Source of the DNA: Sporanaerobacter acetigenes DSM 13106
Lineage (GTDB): Bacteria; Bacillota; Clostridia; Tissierellales; Sporanaerobacteraceae
Assembly (NCBI RefSeq): GCF_900130025.1
Contig: NZ_FQXR01000003.1
Span: forward strand, 284,444-348,443
DNA length: 64,000 nt
Reading direction: 5' to 3'
Part shown: in pieces, positions 35,191-45,106 of the stretch
Layout of the letters: every line of letters starts with the position of its first letter
Position numbering within the stretch: the first letter of the stretch is position 1
Translations under genes and position numbers: made by a program
Notes under the pieces: model-generated
Database searches by the model: none
Told to the model about the DNA's origin: nothing
The model's input: the letters and a program-made list of their open reading frames with translations, nothing else

Positions 35191-36054
35191 CTATTTCGCA
35201 CTTTCTAACGCTTTTGTTGCTAAACTTACGACATTATCTCTAGTATGAGTTGCCCCTGATATTGCATCTAGATTTAAATTTTCTACTCCATTGTTGTCAA
35301 TAATTTGTTTTTCAAATTCTGCAGCTGTATCAAGCGATGGCAAATAAGCATAGTTTTCCATTGATTTAATATCTCCAGTTTTTACTTGTGTTGGTTCTGT
35401 CTTTGGATTTCCATCGTCACCCATGACAGGTTTGTTTTCTTCATCAACTACGACCTTTTGCCCCTCCATATCTTCAACTGCTACTTCCTCATAATTTACT
35501 CCTACGATAGTTCCTTCTTTAACAACTATCTTAATTTGAGCTAACCAACCATGAGAAGCTTCATCAGCTTTAGCTTCATATTCCCCATCTTTAAATACAG
35601 GTTCATATGTTTCACCTTTTTCAGCTTTTTCTAACAAAGCATTTACAACTTCTTTAAAACTTGCTTTTGTGTGAGTGGCTCCTGATACTGCATCATAGTC
35701 GATACTGTCAACATCTTTCTTTTCCATAAACTGTTCATTTAAATTTTTAAGAACTTCTAATCCTTCTTTGTAGCTATAGTTTGATTCATTCTTTTCTTCA
35801 CCAGTATCTGCTAAGTATTCATTGTAATCAAATGAAATAATTTCTCCATCTTTAACTTCTAAAGTTGCCATTGGATAATTTCCATGATCACTAACTGGCA
35901 TTTTAATTAAGTACTTTCCGTCTTTCAAATTACTTGATGCAGTTTCTTCACTATCTTCTTCTACTGGAGCTTTAGCTTCTTTGTCAGAACAACCTGAAAA
36001 TACAGCTAAAACCAAAACTAAAACCAAAATCAATGCTAAATATTTATTTTTCAT
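35191..36054 (-). CDS. FMN-binding lipoprotein with two flavinylation domains (PplA-like)
   Basis: Lipoprotein: signal LALILVLVLVLAVFSGC, Cys about 22, then an acidic linker. Two FMN-bind domains follow, each with the ApbE target motif: DAVSGATHTKAS near residue 126 and DAISGATHTRDN near 268. The duplicated architecture matches PplA-type extracellular electron-transfer lipoproteins. The gene is next to apbE and has a strong, apparently regulated promoter. The redox partner is unknown. Confidence 0.88.
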   Translation of the reverse strand: MKNKYLALILVLVLVLAVFSGCSDKEAKAPVEEDSEETASSNLKDGKYLIKMPVSDHGNYPMATLEVKDGEIISFDYNEYLADTGEEKNESNYSYKEGLEVLKNLNEQFMEKKDVDSIDYDAVSGATHTKASFKEVVNALLEKAEKGETYEPVFKDGEYEAKADEASHGWLAQIKIVVKEGTIVGVNYEEVAVEDMEGQKVVVDEENKPVMGDDGNPKTEPTQVKTGDIKSMENYAYLPSLDTAAEFEKQIIDNNGVENLNLDAISGATHTRDNVVSLATKALESAK

Positions 36055-36092
36055 TTGTCCCCTCCTAGATCTTTATATAATATTTAACTATT

Positions 36093-36154
36093 AAAGTTAG
36101 ACTGAAATAGTATACTATGATATATATTATACAAAGTTAGACCAATAAAGTCAA
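36093..36154 (-). promoter_or_regulatory. Promoter of the FMN lipoprotein with direct repeats and a palindrome
   Basis: TTGACT (36154-36149) and TATAAT (36131-36126) are 17 bp apart on the minus strand. The 10-mer GTCTAACTTT occurs twice, in the spacer (36142-36133) and 40 bp on (36102-36093). The perfect palindrome ATAGTATACTAT (36107-36118) covers the start region. The layout suggests an operator; no regulator is identified. Confidence 0.65.
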
Positions 36155-36193
36155 CATTGTTTTTGTTTTAGTTTTTAAATAAACTTGGAAACC

Positions 36194-36478
36194 TTATTTT
36201 ATATTCTTGTCCTTTACTTTCACTATCGGTATATTAGCAACCAAAGCAGGTATAGGAGCATCATCGCTTTCTCTTTTAGTTCTAGTAAGCTTTATATCAA
36301 ATCCCTCTTCGTCTATTACCATATATTCAGATACAACCCTAGTTATATCACTCTTAAGCATTTCAATAAACTTAGGAGAAATATCTGCCCTATCATTTAT
36401 AAGTACTAGTTTTAATCTTTCTTTTGCTACTGTTTTGCTGTTTGTATTGTTCTTAGAAAAAATTTTTAACAAATCCAA
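36194..36478 (-). CDS. minE: Cell-division topological specificity factor MinE
   Basis: 94 residues with the anti-MinCD helix region (AKERLKLVLINDRADISPKF) and a dimerisation domain. TTG start behind GGGGGAAT. Terminal gene of minCDE. MinE is typical of Clostridia, in contrast to Bacillus DivIVA/MinJ. Confidence 0.94.
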   Translation of the reverse strand: MDLLKIFSKNNTNSKTVAKERLKLVLINDRADISPKFIEMLKSDITRVVSEYMVIDEEGFDIKLTRTKRESDDAPIPALVANIPIVKVKDKNIK

Positions 36479-36492
36479 GGAAATTCCCCCTT

Positions 36493-37287
36493 TTATTTAC
36501 CAAACAAAATTTTCATTATCCTAGAAAATTTTCCTTCTTCAGAGTCAAAATTTAGAAGTTCCACTTCCTCTCCTAATATCCTTCTACAAATATTTTGGTA
36601 TGCTTTTCCAGACATAGCTTTTTCATCAGTAACTACAGGTTCACCTTTATTTGTAGAAATAACTATGGCTTCATCATCAGGAACAACACCTAATAGATCT
36701 ATAGCCAATATATCTATCATATCGTCTATATTCATCATATCACCTTTTTTAACCATATCTGGTCTAATTCTATTTATGATAAGCTTCGGATTATGTAAAC
36801 CTTTTGCTTCTAAAAGACCTATAACTCTATCTGCATCCCTCACTGCTGAAATTTCAGGTGTTGTAACAATTACAGCTTCATCAGCTCCAACAATTGCATT
36901 TTGAAAACCCTGTTCTATACCAGCAGGAGAATCAATTAAAACAAAATCAAATTCTTCCCTCAATTCATTAGTAAGCTCTAACATCTGTTCAGGTTTTACG
37001 GCATTTTTATCTTTTGTCTGTGCTGCAGGCAATAAATATAAACTATCATAACGCTTGTCCTTAATAAGTCCTTGTTTTAATCGGCAATTTTTTTCAACTA
37101 CATCTACTAAGTCATAAACTATTCTATTTTCTAATCCCATGACTACATCTAAATTTCTTAATCCAATATCTGCATCTAAAACTACAACTTTGTTTCCAAG
37201 CATTGCAAGTCCAGTCCCAATATTGGCTGTAGTAGTAGTTTTACCAACTCCCCCTTTGCCTGAAGTTATGACTATTGTTTTTCCCAT
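36493..37287 (-). CDS. minD: Septum-site-determining ATPase MinD
   Basis: 264 residues. Deviant Walker A GKGGVGKTTTTANIG at 10-24, switch DADIGLRNLDVVMG, DSPAGIE, and a C-terminal amphipathic membrane-targeting helix (FSRIMKILFGK). Positions MinC at the poles. Confidence 0.97.
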   Translation of the reverse strand: MGKTIVITSGKGGVGKTTTTANIGTGLAMLGNKVVVLDADIGLRNLDVVMGLENRIVYDLVDVVEKNCRLKQGLIKDKRYDSLYLLPAAQTKDKNAVKPEQMLELTNELREEFDFVLIDSPAGIEQGFQNAIVGADEAVIVTTPEISAVRDADRVIGLLEAKGLHNPKLIINRIRPDMVKKGDMMNIDDMIDILAIDLLGVVPDDEAIVISTNKGEPVVTDEKAMSGKAYQNICRRILGEEVELLNFDSEEGKFSRIMKILFGK

Positions 37288-37310
37288 ATTTTTCCTGCCT
37301 CCTCTTCAAT

Positions 37311-37937
37311 TTATTTTTTCGGTAAATATGTGTCAATGACTACTTCTTCACCTTCTATTTTAGCTATTTCTGGCCATTTAGATTCATCTACATTTTCTTC
37401 ATCTGGGCATCTAGCAATAAAGTTTGCAATTCTAAGTTGAGTAGGTTGAAGATGGAATGCAGCAACAATAGCTTCCTTATTTCCATTGCTTCCAGCATGA
37501 GCTATACCTCTCAATGTTCCTAATACTATGATATTTCCCCAAGCTTCAACTACTGAACCAGGATTTAAATCTCCAAATATAACCACATTACCTTTATAGT
37601 GAATGAACTGACCAGATCTCAATGTAGTTTTTATAAACTTTGTCATTCCTTCCCCTATTCCCTTAAAAATTTCTTCTTTTTCAAAATTATCTTCTTCTTT
37701 TACTTCTTCTGCAATTTTTATTTTATATTTGTCTTTTATTATTCTTCTCAATTCACTTTTTTCATCTTCTGAAAGCCTTCTACCTTTAAAATCAATTATT
37801 TGTCCCCCCTCAAAAAATGATATTGATTTTTTTAGTTTTTTATCTAATTCCTTTTTTATTGAATTGAAACTTCCGTCCTTTATGTAGATATATACACCAT
37901 CTTGAGTTCCTTTGAACACTACTAGATCTTGATTCAT
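37311..37937 (-). CDS. minC: Septum-site-determining protein MinC
   Basis: 208 residues: N-terminal FtsZ-inhibiting domain (about 1-95) and the C-terminal right-handed beta-helix with VVIFGDLNPGSVVEAWGNII and VLGTLRGIAHAG, which binds MinD. Inhibits Z-ring assembly away from midcell. Confidence 0.95.
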   Translation of the reverse strand: MNQDLVVFKGTQDGVYIYIKDGSFNSIKKELDKKLKKSISFFEGGQIIDFKGRRLSEDEKSELRRIIKDKYKIKIAEEVKEEDNFEKEEIFKGIGEGMTKFIKTTLRSGQFIHYKGNVVIFGDLNPGSVVEAWGNIIVLGTLRGIAHAGSNGNKEAIVAAFHLQPTQLRIANFIARCPDEENVDESKWPEIAKIEGEEVVIDTYLPKK

Positions 37938-38010
37938 TTTATTACCTCCAGAAAACTTTCATTGTTTATATTCTTCATATTATCTTTAATTCCTTCTTTT
38001 TATTGAAAAA

Positions 38011-38048
38011 AACTGAATTGGAAGGTATTCTACCTAGCCAATTCAGTT
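38011..38048 (-). terminator. Terminator at the end of the PBP2 gene
   Basis: AACTGAATTGG and CCAATTCAGTT form an 11-bp stem, with an inner AGGTA/TACCT pair, and are followed by a T7 run on the minus strand. The PBP2 stop lies inside. minC would need read-through or its own promoter. Confidence 0.75.
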
Positions 38049-41000
38049 GTAAAGGGCAATTTTTCTTTTACTTCTTCTTTATTCAACCCAAGGTATTCAG
38101 CTATTATATCTCTAGCAATAGGTCCTGCGTATCCTCCACTTCCACCTTGGAACAACACTACAGCAACTGCAATTTCAGGATCTTCATAAGGTGCAAAAGC
38201 AACAAACCAAGCAAAATCGTCGTAAAGAGCACCCGTAGCAGGATTTCTTCCACTCTTTTGTGCTGTACCAGTTTTTGCAGCTACTGATATTGGAAAACCT
38301 GAAAAAGTGCTTTTGGCGGTACCTTCTGTGACAACTTTTCTCATTCCCAATTTTACATGTTCCAAATTTTCATAGTTATTTAATTGTACTTTTTCTTTAT
38401 CTCTTTCTCCTTCATATATAGTTTTCGTGTTGTCATAGTTCTTAATACTATCCACTACACTTACATTGTGCCTATATCCTCCATTAGCTAATATAGCTAT
38501 ATAATTTGCCATCTGTATTGGTGTATAAGCATTTTGCCCTTGACCTATTGAAATATTCAAAGTATCTGCTACACTCCATCCAGCTTGATCTAAATAAGAA
38601 TATTTTATCTTATCAACAAGTCCTTCTCTTTCACCATCTAATTTTTTTTCAGGATCTATTCCCATCTTGTCCAATCGTCTAAACACTTCTCCCCTTGTAA
38701 GAGGCTCTTCACATTCAAGCCAACTAACTATTTCTTCTATATCTTTTTTGATTTCAGCCTCTGACAAGAACATATCAGATTTCAAGTATTTTGTAAAATT
38801 TTGATTTAAATATCTTTTCAAAGTAGCCTTTGTATTTGCAACTTTTCTTTCTGGATCTGGAACTCCACCATGAGCCTCACTAGGTATATCTATCTCTATT
38901 CCCGTTTTATCATTCATACCAAATTCTTTAGATAATCGTACAATATCTTCAATATCAACCTTCATGCCCAAACCCTCTCCTGTTCGAGGATTTTTACCGA
39001 GGGTCAGTGAATAAAAATAATAGTTACAAGAATCTTTCAATGCATCATAAAGATTTTCTGCCCCATGAGTTCCTCTATGACTGTTCCATAGCCAACAGCC
39101 GAATCTCTTAGTTCCAATATCTACATAGCCCATATCTCTTATGGTCTTTGTAGGGCTAAACCCATTTTCTAATGCTGCTAAACCCGTTATCATTTTAAAT
39201 GTAGAACCAGGTTGAATGGCCGTTTGAGTAGCAATATTGTAAAGTGGCCTTGGCGCCAATGGGTCTTCATCGTTTTCTGGGAAAAGGCTAGCCCAATCAG
39301 CACTAGAAATACCTGTTGCAAATAAATTTGGATCATAAGAAGGGTAGCTTGACATGGCCAATACTTCTCCCGTTTTTACATCAATTGCAACTAATGCTCC
39401 AGATGTTGCATTTACATAAGGTCTTCTTTCCTTTTTATTTGTCCCAAATTTATAATTTCCCCATTTACTCTCATATAAACCACCAGCTCGAATTTGTTCA
39501 AGCCCATATTTTAGAGACTCATCAGCTACTTTTTGAAGTTCAGAATCTATAGTCAAATATAAATTGTTTCCTGGTATAGCTTTTTTTTCATCTAAAACAT
39601 TAATAGTATTTCCGAGAACATCTACTTCAACCTTTTTAGTACCGTCTTTACCTTTAAGTTTATCCTCAAACTTTTCTTCAACTCCTGTTTTCCCAATTAA
39701 ATCACTTGGTGAATACTTTTTCCCATCAATATATTTTTTAATTTCATTTGGTTGAGATATCTTCCCTATATATCCTAATATATGCGCTGCAGTACTTCCC
39801 ATAGGATAATATCGTACCGGCTCAATTGAAACACTTATACCCGGAAGATCCATGCCGCCTTCTTCAATTTTAGCTACTGTTGTATTTTTTATACCATAGG
39901 CAATATTTATTGGCTTATAAGCCATATATCCTTGCTTACTCAATTGATCATATATAAGTAACATAGACCTTATCTCATACTTACTCAATTTATCACTTAT
40001 CTTGAAATTATCCCTTAAATAGTTAAATGCTTTATCAACATCATAATCTTCGGGTATTTTAAATCTTTTATACCAATCTTTTTTATCGTTAATTGATACA
40101 TATTCTAAATTTGATACAGATATCTTGGGGTTTATGCCATTTTCTAAAAGTATTTCCTGAGCAGTGGCCTTTATAGATTGATCGGTAATCATGGCATTTA
40201 TGGCCTTTGTCTTTTTACCTTGTTCTATAAGACAATTTATAGGAGTAATCTCCTTAGATGATGACTTATCTACATATTTATAAACCACTCTTTTAGTTTC
40301 TTCATCAATTTCAAAAGTTACTGGGCACTTTTCTCCACTTTCTTCAATTTTTCTAATGAGCACTTCCCCAGGTACAACTCTTTTAATAATGTTCCCCTTT
40401 TCATCTATTTCTTCAACTACTACTTCCAACAATTCTTTTATATTTGTATCCAGTACAATATTCACAAAATCATCTTCACCACTGGATTCCATAGTGATTC
40501 CACTATAGTTTCTCATAAGGCTTCTTTTTTGTTCAATATATTCATCTTCATAAATAAGAGAATATGGGATCATTTTTATATTATTTATAAGACCCTTGCT
40601 ACTTAAAACATTGTAAGTCAATTCTCTAGAAATAGGATGATCTATTATTTTTCTTATAATGCTTTTGTCATTATCTATAAGCCTTAAAAGTGCATCTTTA
40701 GGTTCTATATTGGGAGGTAAATTGTTTTCTAACTTCCATTTATCTATATCTTTAGTTTCATCAAAAGATAGCAAGACATTTTCCCCATTGAAATCGGTCA
40801 ATATAGGCACTTCTAAGCCTTTATTTTGAAGAGCATGAATTGCTTTATTTACAGTCAAATATTGAAAATGTCCCTCATTATCTCCAATATAATAGGTATT
40901 TAGTATTTCTTTCAACAAATTTTTTTCAACTATAATATCTATAATCATATCTTCAGGATCAGACAAATCCTCTGAATAGTCATTTTCATCTATATATTTA

Positions 41001-41365
41001 AATTTATTTAATTCAATAGGAAATTCATCAATATAATCTACACCATCTTCTTCAAGAAGTCTAATCAAATTCAAAATCACTTCATTTTTCTTTTTCTTAT
41101 CCTTTATATTTAACTCATCCTTAAGAATTTGAACAGTAAAGCTAGGCTTGTTTCCAGCAAGCAATCTCCCATATCTATCTCTAATCTCGCCACGTGGAGC
41201 AGTTGTAGCAATTTCCTTAACCCTCTTATTGTCAGACATCTCTCTGTATTTGTCACCTTCAACTATAGTCAAAGTTGCCAATCTAAATAAAAGAACTACC
41301 AACATAGCTGATATAACTATCATAATTATATTGTATCTATTTTTTAATTTTTCTAAGAATTTCAA
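38030..41365 (-). CDS. mrdA: Penicillin-binding protein 2 (elongasome transpeptidase), unusually long
   Basis: Class B PBP of 1111 residues. TM helix at 13-33, dimerisation domain starting PRGEIRDRYGRLLA (58), and transpeptidase domain with STFK (721-724), SCN (DSCNYYFY) and KTG (AAKTGTAQ). The region before the transpeptidase is about 450 residues longer than in E. coli PBP2, with a large charged insertion at roughly 80-480. It makes side-wall peptidoglycan with MreBCD encoded just upstream. TTG start. Confidence 0.92.
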   Translation of the reverse strand: MKFLEKLKNRYNIIMIVISAMLVVLLFRLATLTIVEGDKYREMSDNKRVKEIATTAPRGEIRDRYGRLLAGNKPSFTVQILKDELNIKDKKKKNEVILNLIRLLEEDGVDYIDEFPIELNKFKYIDENDYSEDLSDPEDMIIDIIVEKNLLKEILNTYYIGDNEGHFQYLTVNKAIHALQNKGLEVPILTDFNGENVLLSFDETKDIDKWKLENNLPPNIEPKDALLRLIDNDKSIIRKIIDHPISRELTYNVLSSKGLINNIKMIPYSLIYEDEYIEQKRSLMRNYSGITMESSGEDDFVNIVLDTNIKELLEVVVEEIDEKGNIIKRVVPGEVLIRKIEESGEKCPVTFEIDEETKRVVYKYVDKSSSKEITPINCLIEQGKKTKAINAMITDQSIKATAQEILLENGINPKISVSNLEYVSINDKKDWYKRFKIPEDYDVDKAFNYLRDNFKISDKLSKYEIRSMLLIYDQLSKQGYMAYKPINIAYGIKNTTVAKIEEGGMDLPGISVSIEPVRYYPMGSTAAHILGYIGKISQPNEIKKYIDGKKYSPSDLIGKTGVEEKFEDKLKGKDGTKKVEVDVLGNTINVLDEKKAIPGNNLYLTIDSELQKVADESLKYGLEQIRAGGLYESKWGNYKFGTNKKERRPYVNATSGALVAIDVKTGEVLAMSSYPSYDPNLFATGISSADWASLFPENDEDPLAPRPLYNIATQTAIQPGSTFKMITGLAALENGFSPTKTIRDMGYVDIGTKRFGCWLWNSHRGTHGAENLYDALKDSCNYYFYSLTLGKNPRTGEGLGMKVDIEDIVRLSKEFGMNDKTGIEIDIPSEAHGGVPDPERKVANTKATLKRYLNQNFTKYLKSDMFLSEAEIKKDIEEIVSWLECEEPLTRGEVFRRLDKMGIDPEKKLDGEREGLVDKIKYSYLDQAGWSVADTLNISIGQGQNAYTPIQMANYIAILANGGYRHNVSVVDSIKNYDNTKTIYEGERDKEKVQLNNYENLEHVKLGMRKVVTEGTAKSTFSGFPISVAAKTGTAQKSGRNPATGALYDDFAWFVAFAPYEDPEIAVAVVLFQGGSGGYAGPIARDIIAEYLGLNKEEVKEKLPFTTELAR

Positions 41366-41377
41366 AACACCTCACTC

Positions 41378-41878
41378 CTATCTCCTGCCAAAACGTATAG
41401 AAGGAACTACAAAAATATTAGAAAACCATTTATAAATAGGAATTGCTAAAATACTATTATACAATATTTCAATCAGTACAACATTCTTTAAAAAAAGTGG
41501 AAAATGAATTTTTATACCAAGAAAATAAATGACTACAAAATACAAGCCATGATAAACAATCGTGGAAATAGCAGTAAAAATAAAAGGAATAAATGAGCTC
41601 TCTTTATAAAATTTTTGCTCTATCATACCGACAAAATATCCAATAAAAAAATATACAAAAGCATTTGGACCTATAGTTGTACTAAAAATAATATCTTGAA
41701 GTAGGCCAGCCAGAACTCCTACTACTCCTCCAACCTTTTTGCCTTTCAAAATAGCTATACAAACTACTATTATCAAAGTAGTATTTGGTATGACGCCAAA
41801 TATTCCCAAATATTGAAAAACCGTACTTTGCAATATGAAATTTGCTAAAACAATCATAAACATTATAAATCCTTGCAA
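41378..41878 (-). CDS. mreD: Rod-shape-determining protein MreD
   Basis: 166 residues with five hydrophobic helices and the MreD-like PNTTLIIVVCIAILKGKKVG and GLLQDIIFSTTIGPNAF stretches. TTG start after AGAGGT. Part of the elongasome with MreC and PBP2. Confidence 0.92.
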   Translation of the reverse strand: MQGFIMFMIVLANFILQSTVFQYLGIFGVIPNTTLIIVVCIAILKGKKVGGVVGVLAGLLQDIIFSTTIGPNAFVYFFIGYFVGMIEQKFYKESSFIPFIFTAISTIVYHGLYFVVIYFLGIKIHFPLFLKNVVLIEILYNSILAIPIYKWFSNIFVVPSIRFGRR

Positions 41879-41894
41879 ATCATATACCTCTTTT

Positions 41895-42734
41895 CTATTT
41901 ATTGGATATAATATAAACTTTATAAATTTTTTTAAAATCGACAGCAGGAGTAATAGATATTTGTTTCATCAAATCCTCATCTTTTTTGACAACATCATTT
42001 ATTTCACCAATATATAAATCCTTAACAAACACTCCTCCAAGACCTGATGTAAATAGCTTGTCTCCCTTCACTACATCTGCCTTACTGTCAAAAAGATATC
42101 CTTTTAAGTCATTGTCAACACTACCAGATATTATTCCCCCATCTTGAGTTCTTATAGTTTTAAAAGATATGTTACTAGTTTCATCAACAATAGATACCAC
42201 ATTTGCCCAATTATCTCCTACCTCAGCTACTCTACCTACTATACCTTCTTTGACAATATTTTGCTCAACTTCTACACCTTGAATGACAGTATCACCTTTT
42301 TTTATTCCATCTTTAAGACCTTTGTCTATCATGAATCTATCAAACCAATTTCCAGGCTCTTTCCCAATAACTTGAGCTTCTATTAAATTAAATTTAGTAT
42401 TTTTTCTTAATTCTAATTCATTTTTTAAAAAATCAGATTTAGCAATGATATCTTCATATCTCATGTTTTCTTCTTCTAATTTTACAATTTCTTTTTTCAA
42501 TTCTTCATTTTCATTTTTCATCTTTCCTATATTAGCTATGGTACTAAAAGCATTAGAAATAGATCTCCCTATATTAAAAAAAACCTTTTCTACTGGAGAT
42601 ATGATATTTCCTATAGCTTTTTCAACACCTGTAATTTTAAGTCTCCCACTACTCGTCATCCCAATTACAATGATGAGAATGATAGCAACTATAGTCACTA
42701 TCATTCTATCTTTATATTTTTTAAACATTGACAT
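41895..42734 (-). CDS. mreC: Rod-shape-determining protein MreC
   Basis: 279 residues: TM helix (11-28), coiled coil (about 65-110), then two beta domains with QVIGKEPGNWFDRFMIDKG and VVSIVDETSNIS. Bridges MreB and periplasmic PBPs. Second of mreBCD. Confidence 0.95.
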   Translation of the reverse strand: MSMFKKYKDRMIVTIVAIILIIVIGMTSSGRLKITGVEKAIGNIISPVEKVFFNIGRSISNAFSTIANIGKMKNENEELKKEIVKLEEENMRYEDIIAKSDFLKNELELRKNTKFNLIEAQVIGKEPGNWFDRFMIDKGLKDGIKKGDTVIQGVEVEQNIVKEGIVGRVAEVGDNWANVVSIVDETSNISFKTIRTQDGGIISGSVDNDLKGYLFDSKADVVKGDKLFTSGLGGVFVKDLYIGEINDVVKKDEDLMKQISITPAVDFKKIYKVYIISNK

Positions 42735-42747
42735 AATATATCACCAC

Positions 42748-43779
42748 TTAACCCAGTCTTTTATTGTTTGATGTAGTCTTCTTTAATATTTCTATACTTT
42801 CTAAAGCCTTTCCCGTACCTATAGCTACACAATCAAGAGGATCTTCAGCTATATGAACAGGCATTCCTGTTTCACTTTTTATGAGTCTATCAATTCCATT
42901 TAACAATGCACCACCACCAGTAAGCATAATACCTTGTTCCATAATATCTGAAGCCAATTCTGGAGGAGTCTTTTCTAAAGTAAATTTGATAGCATCTATA
43001 ATATTTGATATGGGTTCTTTCATAGCCTCATGAATTTCCGATGAAGTAACCTCAATAGTTTTAGGAAGTCCACTTATGAGATCTCGTCCTCTTATCTGCA
43101 TTTTAGTTTCCTTATTTCCGCCATCTGCAGAACCAATAGTTATTTTTACTTCTTCTGCAGTTCTTTCACCTATCATCAAGCTATATTCTTTCTTTATATA
43201 ATAAACTATTGATTCGTCTAATTCATCCCCGCCAATCCTAATAGATTTGCTAGTCACTATTCCACCTAAAGAAATAATGGCTACTTCTGCGGTTCCTCCA
43301 CCTATATCTACTATCATGCTACCAGTAGCCTCATGAACTGGCAGACCAGCTCCAATAGCTGCAGCCATTGGCTCTTCTATAAGATACGCATCCCTTGCTC
43401 CAGCATGAATTGTAGCTTCTTCAACAGCTCTCTTTTCCACTTCAGTTACACCAGAAGGCACACATACAACTACTCTAGGTTGAAAAATAGATTTCTTTTG
43501 ATTAGCTTTCCTAATAAAATATTTCAACATATTTTGTGTTATATCAAAATCTGCAATAACACCATCTTTTAATGGTCTTATAGCTACAATATGTCCAGGC
43601 GTTCTTCCTATCATCTTCTTAGCTTCTTCACCTACAGCTAATACTTCTTTTGTATTGGTTTGAATAGCCACAACAGAAGGCTCCCTCGTAACAATTCCCT
43701 TTCCTTTTATATATACTAGAGTATTTGCTGTACCCAAATCAATTCCCATATCTTTAGTAAAAGCACTGAATAATCCCAT
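42748..43779 (-). CDS. mreB: Rod-shape-determining actin MreB
   Basis: 343 residues with [14 protein letters not shown] (phosphate 1), [13 protein letters not shown] (phosphate 2) and LTGGGALL (adenosine). Membrane-associated filaments guide side-wall synthesis. First of the mreBCD-PBP2 group. Confidence 0.97.
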   Translation of the reverse strand: MGLFSAFTKDMGIDLGTANTLVYIKGKGIVTREPSVVAIQTNTKEVLAVGEEAKKMIGRTPGHIVAIRPLKDGVIADFDITQNMLKYFIRKANQKKSIFQPRVVVCVPSGVTEVEKRAVEEATIHAGARDAYLIEEPMAAAIGAGLPVHEATGSMIVDIGGGTAEVAIISLGGIVTSKSIRIGGDELDESIVYYIKKEYSLMIGERTAEEVKITIGSADGGNKETKMQIRGRDLISGLPKTIEVTSSEIHEAMKEPISNIIDAIKFTLEKTPPELASDIMEQGIMLTGGGALLNGIDRLIKSETGMPVHIAEDPLDCVAIGTGKALESIEILKKTTSNNKRLG

Positions 43780-43805
43780 AATTTTTTGCTCCTTCCTTCC
43801 ATATC

Positions 43806-44495
43806 TTATATTATATTTCTTTCTTTAAAACTTATATACTTATTATCTCCTATGACAATATGGTCTAATACTTTTATTCCTAGAATATTTCCTGACTCAA
43901 TTAGCCTATTAGTTATATTTATGTCTTCTTTGCTTGGCGTAGGGTCCCCACTGGGATGATTGTGAATAAGTATAATTGAATTTCCACTCCTTCTTATAGC
44001 AGCATTAAATACCTCTCTTGGATGAACTATAGAAGAATTAAGATTTCCTACTGAAATATTCTCTATAGTTATTATTTGATTTTTGGTGTCAAGTATAGCT
44101 GCCTTGAAATGTTCCTTTTTTAAATATCTCATATCTTCCATAAGTATATTAACTATATCTGCAGGAGAAGTGATTTTAACCTTTTCTTCACCTATTTGAG
44201 CTGAAATTCTCTTTCCTAACTCTACAGCAGCTATTATTTGTGAAGCTTTACACTCTCCTATGCCTTTGACCTTTGTTAATTCTTCAAAAGATGCATCAGC
44301 CAAAAATCCAATTCCTGTATTATCTATACTGAGCAGTCTTTGTCCCAATTCAATAGCTGTATCTTCTCTATTCCCAGTCCTTATGATAACGGCAATAAGT
44401 TCTGCATTAGACAGAGAACTTACTCCATACTTATACAATTTTTCTCTAGGTCTTTCACTTAATGGCAAATCCTTAATAGTATAATTTTCCCCCAT
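43806..44495 (-). CDS. radC: RadC/JAB-domain protein
   Basis: About 229 residues: N-terminal UPF0758 helix-hairpin-helix part ([15 protein letters not shown]) and C-terminal MPN/JAB domain with [11 protein letters not shown] and [14 protein letters not shown], the metal motif. DNA-repair role is doubtful in the family. ATG at 44495 or GTG at 44504. Always near mreB and maf in Firmicutes. Confidence 0.93.
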   Translation of the reverse strand: MGENYTIKDLPLSERPREKLYKYGVSSLSNAELIAVIIRTGNREDTAIELGQRLLSIDNTGIGFLADASFEELTKVKGIGECKASQIIAAVELGKRISAQIGEEKVKITSPADIVNILMEDMRYLKKEHFKAAILDTKNQIITIENISVGNLNSSIVHPREVFNAAIRRSGNSIILIHNHPSGDPTPSKEDINITNRLIESGNILGIKVLDHIVIGDNKYISFKERNII

Positions 44496-44516
44496 AATCC
44501 TCACCCATTCATAATT

Positions 44517-45098
44517 TTATAATAAGCTAATACCAAAATAGTTTTCTAAAAGCATCTCCAATTTAGAAATTGGCAAACCTACTACATTGGAATAACAACC
44601 TTCTATTTTCTCCACAAGTATCTCCCCATACCCTTGAATACCATAAGCTCCAGCTTTATCTTTATATTCATCTGTGCTTAGGTATCTATATATTTTATCA
44701 TCTGTCAAACTTTTGAACGTAACGGATGTTTTTTCATAATCTACTACTTTTACATTTGTATTAGCCTTCACAATTGCTATTCCAGTGATTACATAGTGAG
44801 TCCTGCTACTTAAATTCTTTAGCATATAAAAAGCATCTTTATAATCTTTAGGTTTACCTAATATTTCATTTTGAAAAACTACTATAGTATCTGCTCCTAT
44901 AATTATTTCTTCATCTTGAAACGCTTTAGATACGTCATAGGCTTTTTCATAAGCTAGTGACATAGCTACTTGTTCTGGCAATTCTCCTTCTACTATTTTT
45001 TCTTCAATACTACTTTTAACTATTTCAGTTTTTAAATTGTATTTTTCTATCAGCTCTCGCCTTCTAGGAGAAGCCGATGCCAATACTATTTTTTTCAT
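44517..45098 (-). CDS. maf: Maf-family nucleotide pyrophosphatase
   Basis: 193 residues with the Maf loop ASASPRRRELI at 7-17, GADTIVVF, KPKDYKDAF and AGAYGIQGYG. Hydrolyses dTTP/UTP or modified NTPs, house-cleaning near division genes. Confidence 0.96.
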   Translation of the reverse strand: MKKIVLASASPRRRELIEKYNLKTEIVKSSIEEKIVEGELPEQVAMSLAYEKAYDVSKAFQDEEIIIGADTIVVFQNEILGKPKDYKDAFYMLKNLSSRTHYVITGIAIVKANTNVKVVDYEKTSVTFKSLTDDKIYRYLSTDEYKDKAGAYGIQGYGEILVEKIEGCYSNVVGLPISKLEMLLENYFGISLL

Positions 45099-45106
45099 AA
45101 CATCAC

